Assembly: GCF_030908245.1 (NCBI RefSeq)
Contig: NZ_JAVFJJ010000002.1
Span: 186,001 to 250,000, forward strand
DNA from: Sinomonas sp. ASV322
GTDB taxonomy: Bacteria; Actinomycetota; Actinomycetes; Actinomycetales; Micrococcaceae
DNA: 64,000 nt
Direction of reading: 5' to 3'
The notes beneath the pieces are model-generated. The model was not told where the DNA came from, did not search any database, and worked only from the letters and a program-made list of their open reading frames with translations. The stretch's first letter is position 1; every line of letters begins with the position of its first letter. Both the position numbers and the translations under genes were made by a program. This document shows, one piece after another, positions 1-7,882 of this stretch.

Positions 1-244
1 CTACGACGGGCTCCGCGAGCGCGGAATCTCGGTCCCGAGGGACCTCGCGGTCGTCGGCTTCGACAATCAGGAGGTCATCGCGGCCCACCTGCGCCCGCCG
101 CTCACGACCGTCGCGCTCCCGCACTACGAGCTCGGCGCCGCGGGCGTCCGCGTGCTGCTCGGGGTGGGCGAAGCGCCCGGCGCGGGCCGCCTCGAAATCG
201 AGTGCCCCGCCGTCGTCCGGTCCTCGGTAGGCCCCGCTCTCTGA
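1..244 (+). CDS. LacI-family regulator, C-terminal end (cut by window edge)
   Basis: The frame enters at base 2 and stops with TGA at 242-244, so only the last 80 codons are present. They encode the end of a LacI/GalR sugar-binding effector domain, including VVGFDNQEVIA and PHYELGAAG. The stretch is nearly identical to the C-terminus of the complete LacI regulator at 5142-6200, and a third degraded copy lies at 7682-7830. It sits just upstream of the GH32/ABC sugar operon and its LacI-type operators, so it probably regulates that operon. The DNA-binding domain is outside the window. Confidence 0.85.
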   Translation, partial: YDGLRERGISVPRDLAVVGFDNQEVIAAHLRPPLTTVALPHYELGAAGVRVLLGVGEAPGAGRLEIECPAVVRSSVGPAL

Positions 245-348
245 CCACCGGGCGCCCTTCGCCGCTATGGGACCGCGGACCCGCGGCCCCATAGCGGGGA
301 AGCGGCACCGGTGTATCAGGCTGCGCCACACGAGCTGCTGAAGAACTT

Positions 349-412
349 TGCTAAAACGCTTGACCACCGCTTGTGACTCACCTTACAGTCATGGTGATCA
401 AACGCTTTAGCA
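349..412. promoter_or_regulatory. Pair of inverted LacI-type operators
   Basis: Two 15-mers occur in opposite orientation: TGCTAAAACGCTTGA at 349-363 and TCAAACGCTTTAGCA at 398-412. The second, reverse-complemented, gives TGCTAAAGCGTTTGA, so both fit TGCTAAARCGYTTGA with the central CG typical of LacI-family sites. Centre-to-centre distance is 49 bp. One site overlaps the predicted -35 and the other covers the predicted start of transcription, which suits repression, possibly by looping. The two flanking LacI genes are the natural candidates for binding. Confidence 0.75.
360..389 (+). promoter_or_regulatory. Predicted promoter of the GH32/ABC sugar operon
   Basis: TTGACC at 360-365 and TACAGT at 384-389 are separated by 18 bp, giving a start near 396 and a leader of about 35 nt before the hydrolase ATG at 431. 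The -35 lies inside the left LacI-type operator. Confidence 0.55.
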
Positions 413-430
413 GATGGGACGTCGCAGCAG

Positions 431-1867
431 ATGTCACAGCAAGTCTTCTTCCAGCCCGGCGACGGCGGATGGGTCGGGGACGTCATCCCCTTCCAGCACG
501 ACGGCGAATTCTGGCTCTTCTACCTCCACGAGCTCCGCGAGGACCCGAAGCCCGGCACTGCCTGGCACCTCGTCACGACGAAGGACCTCACCCAGTTCGT
601 GGACCACGGCGTCTCACTCCCCCACGGGACCCCGGACGAGCCGGACTTCAACGCCTACACGGGCTCCGTCGTCCTCGACGACCACGGCGTCCACCACCTC
701 TTCTACACGGGCCAGAACCCGCACCGGCTCGGTGCGGACGGTCTCCCCCTCCAGCTCGTCATGCATGCCACGAGCCTCGACGGCATGAAGACGTGGGCCA
801 AGCTCCGCAACCTCACGTTCGGCGCGCCCGAGGGCTTCGAGAGCGCCGATTGGCGGGACCCCTTCGTCTTCCGCGACCCCGACGGCCTGTGGCGCATGCT
901 CGTGGCCGCACGCCACAGCGACGGCCCCGAGCGGCGTCGCGGCGTCATCGCGCAGTTCGTCTCCCGCAACCTCATGCATTGGAGCGAGGCCGAGCCCTTC
1001 TGGGACCCGCGGCGCTACATCATGCACGAATGCCCCGACGTCTTCCAATGGGGCGAGTGGTGGTACCTCGTCTACTCCGAGTTCTCGGACTCATTCACGA
1101 CGAGATACCGCATGGCGCAATCCCCCGACGGCCCGTGGACGGTTCCGGACCTCGACACGATCGACGGGCGCGCGTTCTATGCGTCGAAGTCGGCCGAGCG
1201 GGACGGCCGGCGCTTCTTCTTCGGCTGGATCGCGAGCAAGGAGGGCGCGGCCGACGACGGCGCCTGGCAGTGGGCGGGCACCCTCGCCGTCCTCGAGGCG
1301 CGCCAGAACGACGACGGGACGCTCGCCTTCGGCTTCGCGGACGAGCTCGTCGAAAGCTTCTGGGACGACATACCGCTCCAGTTCGACGTTCCGCTCCCCG
1401 CGCGCCTCGGCACCCCGGACGGCTACGGCGCACTCGTCTCCCACGAGGACCTCCCCGGCCAGTTCTACGCGAGGGCGGTCTTCGCGATCGACGCCGGGAC
1501 GACGGAGTGCGGGCTCCTGCTCAGGGCGAGCGACGACGGCGACGAGTCGTACGTCCTGCGCCTCGAGCCGAAGCGGGGTCGCCTCGTGTTCGACCGCTGG
1601 CCGCGCCGAGCGACCGGAACCGGCCAGTGGGAGATCTCGGGGGACGTGCCCTTCGAGATCGAACTCGAACGCCCGTGCCCGCTTCCCCCGGGTGAGCACA
1701 CTCTCGAGGTGATCGTCGACGGCGATGCGTGCGTCGCCGTCGTCGACCGTCGCGTGGCCCTCAGCACGCGGATCTACGACCGAACAGCGGGCCGGCTCGG
1801 AGCCTTCGTTGGGGAAGGCTCCGCGGCACTCGAGTCGCTCGTCGTCCGGAAACGCACTGACAACTGA
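431..1867 (+). CDS. Glycoside hydrolase family 32-like beta-fructosidase, cytoplasmic
   Basis: A 478-residue protein with the five-bladed propeller plus C-terminal beta-sandwich architecture of GH32. The usual N-terminal NDPNG nucleophile motif is replaced by GDVIP, with the candidate nucleophile Asp at residue 17. The RDP motif (142-144) and the EC motif with the acid/base Glu (ECPD, 200-203) are present. There is no signal peptide, so it should act on imported fructo-oligosaccharides or a related sugar. It is the first gene of an operon with a solute-binding protein, two permeases and a LacI regulator. Exact substrate (levan- or inulin-type fructan, sucrose or other) cannot be told from sequence; GH43-like activity is an alternative. 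Confidence 0.8.
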   Translation: MSQQVFFQPGDGGWVGDVIPFQHDGEFWLFYLHELREDPKPGTAWHLVTTKDLTQFVDHGVSLPHGTPDEPDFNAYTGSVVLDDHGVHHLFYTGQNPHRLGADGLPLQLVMHATSLDGMKTWAKLRNLTFGAPEGFESADWRDPFVFRDPDGLWRMLVAARHSDGPERRRGVIAQFVSRNLMHWSEAEPFWDPRRYIMHECPDVFQWGEWWYLVYSEFSDSFTTRYRMAQSPDGPWTVPDLDTIDGRAFYASKSAERDGRRFFFGWIASKEGAADDGAWQWAGTLAVLEARQNDDGTLAFGFADELVESFWDDIPLQFDVPLPARLGTPDGYGALVSHEDLPGQFYARAVFAIDAGTTECGLLLRASDDGDESYVLRLEPKRGRLVFDRWPRRATGTGQWEISGDVPFEIELERPCPLPPGEHTLEVIVDGDACVAVVDRRVALSTRIYDRTAGRLGAFVGEGSAALESLVVRKRTDN

Positions 1868-1941
1868 ACATCCGTCCCCCATAACAAGCAGCAATCGGCA
1901 GCACCGCAACAAGCACCCGGAATCAAAGGAGATTGACCCCC

Positions 1942-3276
1942 ATGAAAAGAATGCTCAAGACTGCCGCGGTAGCCGCAGTCGCGGCCATCGCCCTCGCAGG
2001 CTGCGGCAGCAGCCCGTCGAGCAGCCCCACGAACGTGAGCCCGACCGGGCAGATCGTGCCCCGCCAGATCTCGTGGCTCCTCTCGCGCCCCGCGGACGGC
2101 TCGGTCATCACGATCATGAAGAAGCTCGCGGACGACTACGCGAAGGACCACCCCGGATTCTCGCTCAACCTCATCACGACGCCGGACCGGCCGTCCTACA
2201 TCCAGAAGTACGAGACCCTCGCGGCGGCGGACAAGCTCCCCGAGCTCTTCGACACGGATGCGACCCCGTTCGCCCAGCAGCTCGCGAAGCAGGGCAAGAT
2301 GATGGACGCGGGCAAGCTGCTCAAGGACCTCGGCCTCTACGACAGCTTCCGGCCCGCTGCGCTCGACTACCAGCGCTTCGACGACGGCTCGCTCTACATG
2401 GTCCCGATGCAGTTCGAGCTCGAGTTCTTCTGGTACAACAAGTCGCTCTTCCAGAAGGCTGGCGTCTCGGTTCCGGCCTCGCTCGACGACCTTCCCGCCG
2501 CCTGCACGGCCCTGCGCAAGGCCGGCATCACGCCGATCGCCCTCGACGGTCAGGACCAGTGGCCACTCGAGCGCTACGTCTCGTACCAGCCGTTCCGCGC
2601 GGCCGGGCCAGACTACGTCACGAGCCTCAAGAAGGCCCAGGCCAAGTTCTCCGACGCTCCCGGCCAGAAGGCCGTCACGTGGCTCGACGCGCTCGGCAAG
2701 GCGAAGTGCTTCTCCGACGGCTTCTCGTCCCAGGGCTACTCCGACGCGCAGAACGCGTTCACGTCCGGCCAGGCAGCCATGTACAACATCGGCACGTGGG
2801 AGCTCTCGAGCCTCGCGACGGACAAGCTGAACCCGTCCGTCCGCAACGACATCGACTTCTTCACGCTGCCGACCACCGCCGGCTCCGTGACGAAGGCGAA
2901 CGAGTTCGTCTCCCCCTCGGGCATCGGTATGGCCGTCAACTCCAAGACGTATGACCCGCTCGTCGCCGACTTCCTCAAGTTCGCGCTCCCGAAGTACGCT
3001 GCCCAGTACGCCGCGACGGGCGCGCTCGCCCCGACGACGAACGTCCAGACGACCATCCCGGCCAACGCGACGCCGCTGTACAAGAAGGCGCTCGACAAGG
3101 CCACCGACCTTGGCACGAAGCAGATCATGCCGTGGGACACGCAGCTCGACCCGACGAGCAACACGCGCCTCCAGCAGGAGCTCACGCTCCTCGTGCAGGG
3201 CAACACGTCCCCGGCCGATTTCACGAGCACGATGGACAGCACCATCGCGCAGAACGCGCCTAAATTCTTCAAGTAG
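1942..3276 (+). CDS. Sugar ABC transporter substrate-binding lipoprotein (CUT1)
   Basis: A 444-residue extracellular binding protein (SBP_bac_1 type) that delivers an oligosaccharide to the two permeases downstream. The N-terminus is a lipoprotein signal with lipobox LAGC (Cys21). The ATG at 1942 is chosen because AGGAG (1928-1932) lies 9 nt upstream; a TTG at 1933 would be too close to it. It follows the GH32 gene by 74 nt and is followed by a strong hairpin at 3321-3344. No ATPase is encoded in the cluster, so a shared MsiK-type ATPase elsewhere is expected, as is usual for actinobacterial CUT1 systems. Confidence 0.93.
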   Translation: MKRMLKTAAVAAVAAIALAGCGSSPSSSPTNVSPTGQIVPRQISWLLSRPADGSVITIMKKLADDYAKDHPGFSLNLITTPDRPSYIQKYETLAAADKLPELFDTDATPFAQQLAKQGKMMDAGKLLKDLGLYDSFRPAALDYQRFDDGSLYMVPMQFELEFFWYNKSLFQKAGVSVPASLDDLPAACTALRKAGITPIALDGQDQWPLERYVSYQPFRAAGPDYVTSLKKAQAKFSDAPGQKAVTWLDALGKAKCFSDGFSSQGYSDAQNAFTSGQAAMYNIGTWELSSLATDKLNPSVRNDIDFFTLPTTAGSVTKANEFVSPSGIGMAVNSKTYDPLVADFLKFALPKYAAQYAATGALAPTTNVQTTIPANATPLYKKALDKATDLGTKQIMPWDTQLDPTSNTRLQQELTLLVQGNTSPADFTSTMDSTIAQNAPKFFK

Positions 3277-3320
3277 GCCCGACTTTGCCAAGAGTCGCGG
3301 CACTTCAGTAATTCCCGCCG

Positions 3321-3344
3321 GCGGGGGAGCTTCGGCTCCCCCGC
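3321..3344 (+). other. Intercistronic hairpin with TTCG tetraloop
   Basis: GCGGGGGAGC (3321-3330) and GCTCCCCCGC (3335-3344) form a perfect 10-bp stem closed by a TTCG tetraloop. It lies between the binding-protein stop and the first permease start and has no T-tract. It is more likely an mRNA 3'-end stabiliser or partial terminator that favours the binding protein than a full terminator. Confidence 0.8.
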
Positions 3345-3358
3345 CCGAAAGGCCCATC

Positions 3359-4240
3359 ATGCTTCCCACCAGATCGAGGCTCTCGGTCCTCGTCTTCCTC
3401 CTCCCGCCGCTTGTCGTCTATGGCGCGGCCGTCCTGTTCCCGATCCTCCAGTCCCTCGTCCTGAGCTTCTTCTCGTGGAACGGGATCGGCGACATGGAGT
3501 TCGTCGGGCTCGCCAATTACGTGCACATGCTCACGCACGACGACGTGTTCTGGCGCTCGTTCCTCAACTCGCTCGGATACCTCGCGATCTGCCTCGTGCT
3601 CCAGCTTGGCGGCGCGCTCCTCGTCGCGAGCCTGCTCCTCTCGCTCCGCCGTGGGCGCGAGCTCGTCAAGACGCTCTACCTGCTCCCCGCCGTGATCTCG
3701 ACGGTCGCGATCGCGTTCCTGTTCGAGCGGATCTACTCCCTCGACCCCGTGGGCCTGCTCAACCAGGTGCTCTCGTGGCTCGGCCTCGGGGCGCTCGAAC
3801 GGCCGTGGCTTTCCGACGTCAACACCGTCCTCGCCGCCGTGTCCGCCCCCGAGGGCTGGCGGTTCACGGGCCTCTACATGCTCATCATCTACGCGGCCCT
3901 GCTCGCCGTGCCGCGCGAGCTTGAGGAGGCCGCGATCCTCGACGGCGCCTCGCGGTGGCAGCTCTTCACGAAGATCCGCTTCCCCTACATCCGGCCCGTG
4001 TGGATCACGACGACGATCATGGCCACGACGTACGGCCTCCGCGGATTCGACATCCCCTACCTCATGACCAACGGCGGTCCTGGCCAGTCGTCCGAGCTCG
4101 TGACCACCTACATGTACAAGACCGCGTTCACGAGCACCGACTACGGGTACGCAAGCACAATCTCTGTGTTCATCGTCGCCGAGTGCCTCATCGCCGTCGG
4201 CCTCATCGTGATGCTCCTGAGACGGAAAGGCGAGGCGTGA
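3359..4240 (+). CDS. Sugar ABC transporter permease, MalF/UgpA type
   Basis: A 293-residue inner-membrane permease with about six transmembrane segments. The cytoplasmic EAA loop (residues 190-208, EEAAILDGASRW...) is the contact point for the ATPase. Start ATG 3359 is preceded by GAAAGG. It forms the transport channel together with the permease encoded next, and the two genes overlap by 4 nt (GTGA), which suggests translational coupling. Confidence 0.93.
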   Translation: MLPTRSRLSVLVFLLPPLVVYGAAVLFPILQSLVLSFFSWNGIGDMEFVGLANYVHMLTHDDVFWRSFLNSLGYLAICLVLQLGGALLVASLLLSLRRGRELVKTLYLLPAVISTVAIAFLFERIYSLDPVGLLNQVLSWLGLGALERPWLSDVNTVLAAVSAPEGWRFTGLYMLIIYAALLAVPRELEEAAILDGASRWQLFTKIRFPYIRPVWITTTIMATTYGLRGFDIPYLMTNGGPGQSSELVTTYMYKTAFTSTDYGYASTISVFIVAECLIAVGLIVMLLRRKGEA

Positions 4241-5145
4241 TCACCCACCCAGCCCCCGCCGCGGTTCGCACCGCCGCACCGCAGCCCTCGCACGCGCCGG
4301 CGCGCCGCCGTCGTCCGCGCCTTACCTTGCACCGAACGCTGTCCCGCGCGATCATCGTCGTCATCGTCGTCGCGCAGGTCTACCCGCTCGCGTGGCTGTT
4401 CCTCACGAGCCTGCGCACCGAGCAGGACTTCGCCGCCGGCAACCCGTTCGCGCTCCCGAGCGCGCTCACGCTCGACAACTTCTCCCGGGCGTTCGCGACC
4501 GGCAACCTCGGGCTCAACATCCTCAACAGCTTCATCGTGACGATGGGCGCGAACGTACTCATCGTCGTGCTCGGCATGATGGCCGCCTACGCGATCCAGG
4601 TGCTCGGGTTCCGCCTCAGCAAGCTCGTGCGCGGCGTGTTCCTCATGGGCATCATCGTCCCGGTGCAGATCGCGCTCGTGCCGCTGTTCATCGACTACTC
4701 GAAGGTCGGGCTGCTCGACACGTACCAGTCGATGATCGTCCCGCTCGCGGGGTTCGCCCTGCCGATGTCGGTGTACCTGTTCTCGTCCTTCTTCGAGTAC
4801 ATCCCGCGCGAGACGTACGAGGCGGCGTCGCTCGACGGCGCCGGGCCGTACCGGATCTTCGGGCTCATCACGCTGCCGCTCTCGCTCAACACGGTCGTGA
4901 CCGTCGTGCTGGTCAACAGCATCTTCATCTGGAACGACTTCATCTTCGCCAACACCTTTGTGCTCACCGAAGGGCTCAAGACGATTCCCCTCGGCCTCCA
5001 GAACTACATCGGGGCGATGGGCAAGACCGACTGGACGGCCACGTTCGCGGCCGTGTGCGTGACCGTGACGCCGCTCCTGCTCGTGTTCCTCGTGCTCAAC
5101 AAGGCGATGATCCAGGGCCTCGAAGCGGGGGCATCCAAAGGATGA
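4237..5145 (+). CDS. Sugar ABC transporter permease, MalG/UgpE type
   Basis: A 302-residue permease starting at GTG 4237, which overlaps the previous stop as GTGA; AAAGG at 4226-4230 serves as ribosome binding site. A basic, proline-rich N-terminal tail of about 35 residues precedes the first membrane helix. The EAA motif lies at residues 195-214 (EAASLDGAGPYRIFG...). It pairs with the upstream permease. The stop overlaps the start of the LacI gene (ATGA at 5142-5145). Confidence 0.93.
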   Translation: MITHPAPAAVRTAAPQPSHAPARRRRPRLTLHRTLSRAIIVVIVVAQVYPLAWLFLTSLRTEQDFAAGNPFALPSALTLDNFSRAFATGNLGLNILNSFIVTMGANVLIVVLGMMAAYAIQVLGFRLSKLVRGVFLMGIIVPVQIALVPLFIDYSKVGLLDTYQSMIVPLAGFALPMSVYLFSSFFEYIPRETYEAASLDGAGPYRIFGLITLPLSLNTVVTVVLVNSIFIWNDFIFANTFVLTEGLKTIPLGLQNYIGAMGKTDWTATFAAVCVTVTPLLLVFLVLNKAMIQGLEAGASKG

Positions 5146-6200
5146 ACCAGCCTTCGCGCCCCGCGACGCTCAAGGAGGTCGCCGAGGCGGCCGGTGTCTC
5201 GCCGTCGACCGTCTCGCTCGTGGTGAACAAGAAGAAGGACGCGCGGATCTCGCCCGAGACCCGCCGGCGCGTCCGGGACGCGATCCGGGACCTCGGCTAC
5301 CGGCCCAACGCGCTCGCTCAGACGCTCGTGAGCGGAAGCTCGCGCTTCATCGGCCTCGTCGCGGACGCGATCGCGACCACCCCGTTCGCGGGCCAGATCA
5401 TCCACGGCGCCCAGGACGAGGCGTGGAAGCACGGGTACGCGCTCCTCATCGCGAACACGGAGGGCAACGGGGATCTCGAGAACGACGCCATCACGATGAT
5501 GCTCGAGCACAAGGTTCGCGGGATCCTCTACTCGACCTGGTTCCACCGGCTGTCGGAGGTCCCAGACGCCTTGCGCGAGGCCGACTTCGTGCTCGTGAAC
5601 TGCTTCGCGACCGAGGACGGCGTGCGCGCCGTCGTGCCGGATGAGGCGCAGGGCGGCCGCGAGGCGACCGAGCTGCTCGTCCGGGCGGGGCACCGGCGGA
5701 TCGCGTTTATCAACGCGACGATCCCCGCGCCCGCGAAGGACGGCCGGCTCGCGGGGTACCGAGCAGCGCTCGACGACGCCGGGCTGGCTTTCGACCCCGG
5801 GCTCGTGCTCGAGGCCTACCCCGATCAGGAGGGCGGCTACGGAGCCGTCGACGCGCTCCTCTCGCTCGGCGTGACCGCCGTCTACTGCTACAACGACCGC
5901 ATGGCCGCGGGCCTCTACGATGGGCTCCGCGAGCGCGGGGTCTCCGTGCCGGGCGACCTCTCCGTGGTCGGCTTCGACAATCAGGAGGTCATCGCCGCGC
6001 ACGTCCGCCCGCCGCTCTCGACCGTCGCGCTCCCGCACTACGAGCTCGGCGCCGCCGGCATCCGGATGCTGCTCGGGCTCGACTCGCCAAGCGACGGGGC
6101 CAGCCCCATCGTCAAGGTGCCGTGCCCCGCCGTCGAACGCGAATCGGTGGGCCCCCACACCCGGGCCGCCGAGTTCAGCCCGCCCCCAGCATCCCCGTGA
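5142..6200 (+). CDS. LacI-family transcriptional regulator of the sugar operon
   Basis: A 352-residue regulator. Residues 8-30 form the LacI helix-turn-helix (ATLKEVAEAAGVSPSTVSLV), followed by the hinge region and a periplasmic-binding-protein-like effector domain. The start overlaps the permease stop by ATGA, so it is the last gene of the operon and probably controls it through the mirrored sites at 349-412. Its C-terminal coding sequence is almost the same as that of the regulator cut at 1-244 and a remnant at 7682-7830, which points to local duplication. The ligand is presumably the transported sugar or its cleavage product. Confidence 0.92.
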   Translation: MNQPSRPATLKEVAEAAGVSPSTVSLVVNKKKDARISPETRRRVRDAIRDLGYRPNALAQTLVSGSSRFIGLVADAIATTPFAGQIIHGAQDEAWKHGYALLIANTEGNGDLENDAITMMLEHKVRGILYSTWFHRLSEVPDALREADFVLVNCFATEDGVRAVVPDEAQGGREATELLVRAGHRRIAFINATIPAPAKDGRLAGYRAALDDAGLAFDPGLVLEAYPDQEGGYGAVDALLSLGVTAVYCYNDRMAAGLYDGLRERGVSVPGDLSVVGFDNQEVIAAHVRPPLSTVALPHYELGAAGIRMLLGLDSPSDGASPIVKVPCPAVERESVGPHTRAAEFSPPPASP

Positions 6201-6222
6201 GGCGCGTGGCTGTGCGCCCGGT

Positions 6223-6696
6223 CTATTCTTCGGCGGCTCGCTGAATGCCGGTGATCTGGGTGACCCAGTGAGCAGGATCGGCGACGACGAACCGACGCCC
6301 AGACAGGGAAACGGGGACGATGCGGACGAAGAACGCTTTGGCCCCGTACTGCCACGGGAACAGGGGAAGACCCAGGGCATCGAGGACATCCGTGGTTGCA
6401 AGGACCGGTTCGAGCCCACCTTTGACTACAACTGACCACGCTTCGCCGGTGACCCGTTCGATGGCGTCCACCTCAAAGGCCACACGCGCCCCGTCCAGCG
6501 ACGCGGCGATCTTCGCGCCCGGGTCCGAGCGGAACACGAGCGTTCCCCGGTCTACGACGTAGTTCACCGGAAACATCTCGGGATACGCATCTCCCGCAAT
6601 CGCGAGTCTGCCCACGACCGTCGTCCTCAGGCGATCCCAGCACTCCTCGCTGGAGAGCTCCCGCACCGGCGGATACCGCATCGGCTGCCCCGTCAT
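6223..6696 (-). CDS. Pyridoxamine 5'-phosphate oxidase-like flavin-binding protein
   Basis: A 157-residue single-domain protein of the split-barrel PPOX/FMN-binding fold. The pattern VGRLAIAGDAYPEMFPVNYVV followed by LVFRSDPGAK and VAFEVDAIE is typical of small actinobacterial members, many of which bind FMN, F420 or haem. The ATG at 6696 has no ribosome binding site but has TAGGAT 7 nt upstream, suggesting a leaderless message. It converges on the LacI gene with only 22 bp between stops. Substrate unknown. Confidence 0.8.
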   Translation of the reverse strand: MTGQPMRYPPVRELSSEECWDRLRTTVVGRLAIAGDAYPEMFPVNYVVDRGTLVFRSDPGAKIAASLDGARVAFEVDAIERVTGEAWSVVVKGGLEPVLATTDVLDALGLPLFPWQYGAKAFFVRIVPVSLSGRRFVVADPAHWVTQITGIQRAAEE

Positions 6697-6703
6697 AGGC
6701 CAG

Positions 6704-6709
6704 ATCCTA
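6704..6709 (-). promoter_or_regulatory. Predicted leaderless -10 box of the PPOX-like gene
   Basis: TAGGAT on the minus strand ends 7 nt before the ATG at 6696, with no Shine-Dalgarno sequence between. Confidence 0.5.
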
Positions 6710-6772
6710 TACTCCGGCCCGCCGGCAACACAGGTTCGGGTGTATCCAATCTCGCCCGAGGGGCCTGACGAT

Positions 6773-6795
6773 AATGTGACTGGCTTGGTCACATT
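6773..6795. repeat. Perfect inverted repeat, possible operator
   Basis: AATGTGAC (6773-6780) and GTCACATT (6788-6795) are perfect 8-bp arms around a 7-nt centre. They lie between the divergent PPOX-like and secreted-protein genes, about 80 bp upstream of each start, as expected for an operator. Half-site spacing does not match a CRP site. Confidence 0.5.
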
Positions 6796-6873
6796 CTGGT
6801 AAGTCGTTGACTTCATACTCGCCGTTTGGGAACAATCAAATTCCTTTATTTCACATCTAACAATGGGGAAATC

Positions 6874-7377
6874 ATGAAATCTCTCGCAGTCCTTGTTCTG
6901 GCGGGCACCATGGCAGTGGTCCCGATCTCTGCCGCGAATGCCGCCGGGAGCAACAGCATCGCTTCCGGAACGGTTCGGGAGAATCTGGGAAGCCCCGCCG
7001 CCGACTGGACGGTAACCTTCGACATCGTCCATGGGCTGGGACAGGGCCACCATTCACTCGTCTCGATCACGCAGGGAAGCGGAGGGCCAACGAGCACGTT
7101 CGCGGGAACCGTCTGCTCCGGCACCTACACGGATCCCGTCCTTGGTGGGACCGATGTGTACGCCATCGGGCCGGTCGTGTCGGGAAACGAAATCTACGGA
7201 ACGCCCTATGAAGCGTACGTAGTCCATGAAGGTGGCTCCCTGGGCGCCGACTATTCCTGGTCGATCCCGCAATCGCTGCCCGATCTGGCCTCCGCCCAGT
7301 CATTCTGCACGACCATCACCAGCATCACGCCAGCATTCCAAGTGGATTCGTCGAGCAATCTCGTCTTCCACAAATAG
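6874..7377 (+). CDS. Small secreted protein of unknown function
   Basis: A 167-residue protein starting at ATG 6874 (GGGGAA just upstream). Residues 1-21 form a classic Sec signal peptide ending in ANA, with cleavage before AGSNS. The mature part is rich in Gly, Ser, Thr and aromatic residues and contains two Cys; no known domain was recognised. The upstream region is AT-rich for this genome and the gene lies in an accessory patch next to degraded genes, so recent acquisition is likely. An upstream in-frame ATG at 6826 would spoil the signal peptide. Confidence 0.65.
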   Translation: MKSLAVLVLAGTMAVVPISAANAAGSNSIASGTVRENLGSPAADWTVTFDIVHGLGQGHHSLVSITQGSGGPTSTFAGTVCSGTYTDPVLGGTDVYAIGPVVSGNEIYGTPYEAYVVHEGGSLGADYSWSIPQSLPDLASAQSFCTTITSITPAFQVDSSSNLVFHK

Positions 7378-7509
7378 GCGGCGCTATCGCCGGTCGCACC
7401 CCGTCCGCAGGAGCTGACCACCGTGCCGAGGACGGCAACCAAACAGTCCGCGGGCTCGGTGCATCGGTGGTGCCCATGGGGGCAATGGGCACCACCCGCT
7501 TGCACAGGT

Positions 7510-7677
7510 AAAGGCATTGGGGGCCACGTCTGGTTTCACGAAGAACTCCATCGTGGTGAAGAGGTCCACATCCTGGGTGGGCCGGTCACTGATCCCGTGC
7601 TCCCGGATCGCGCCGTATCCGGCGAGGGCGAAGCCGCTCTCTCCTACAGTGGCCAGGGCTATGCGGGCAACCTCGCG
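7510..7677 (-). pseudogene. Remnant of an AbiEii-like nucleotidyltransferase
   Basis: About 56 residues on the minus strand read as the N-terminal core of an AbiEii/AbiGii-type nucleotidyltransferase: FALAGYGAIREHG followed by SDRPTQDVDLFTT, the G-G and DxD-like active-site region. Outside this stretch the frame loses similarity, and the left part of the LacI fragment at 7682 abuts it directly. It is a fragment of a toxin-type or defence-associated gene, not a functional one. The match is by motif recognition only. Confidence 0.6.
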
Positions 7678-7681
7678 CTGT

Positions 7682-7830
7682 ACTACGAGCTCGGCGCCGC
7701 CGGCATCCGGATGCTGCTCGGGCTCGACTCGGCCGAGGCGACGATCGTGAAAGTGCCCTGCCCCGCCGTCGAACGCGAATCGGTGAACCCCCACCCAGGT
7801 GACGTCCAGTCCCCTCGGGCCGAAACGTGA
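7682..7830 (+). pseudogene. Remnant of a LacI-family regulator C-terminus (third copy)
   Basis: From ACTACGAGCTCGGCGCC onward the DNA follows the end of the LacI gene at 5142-6200 (YELGAAGIRMLLGLDS ... VPCPAVERESV) and then diverges before a TGA at 7828-7830. The rest of the regulator is missing: the bases to the left belong to an AbiEii-like remnant in the other strand. It marks a duplication or recombination endpoint rather than a gene. Confidence 0.8.
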
Positions 7831-7882
7831 GATCCCGGCACAAGGGGACGAGCTCCGCGGCGAGATCTCACGCTTCGATAGG

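Noticed and set aside
6773-6795. CRP-type binding site
   Set aside because: TGTGA and TCACA are 9 nt apart instead of 6.
7423-7830. 135-codon plus-strand frame as a novel gene
   Set aside because: Its second half is a copied LacI C-terminus and its first half is antisense to an AbiEii-like remnant; it is a chance fusion of fragments.
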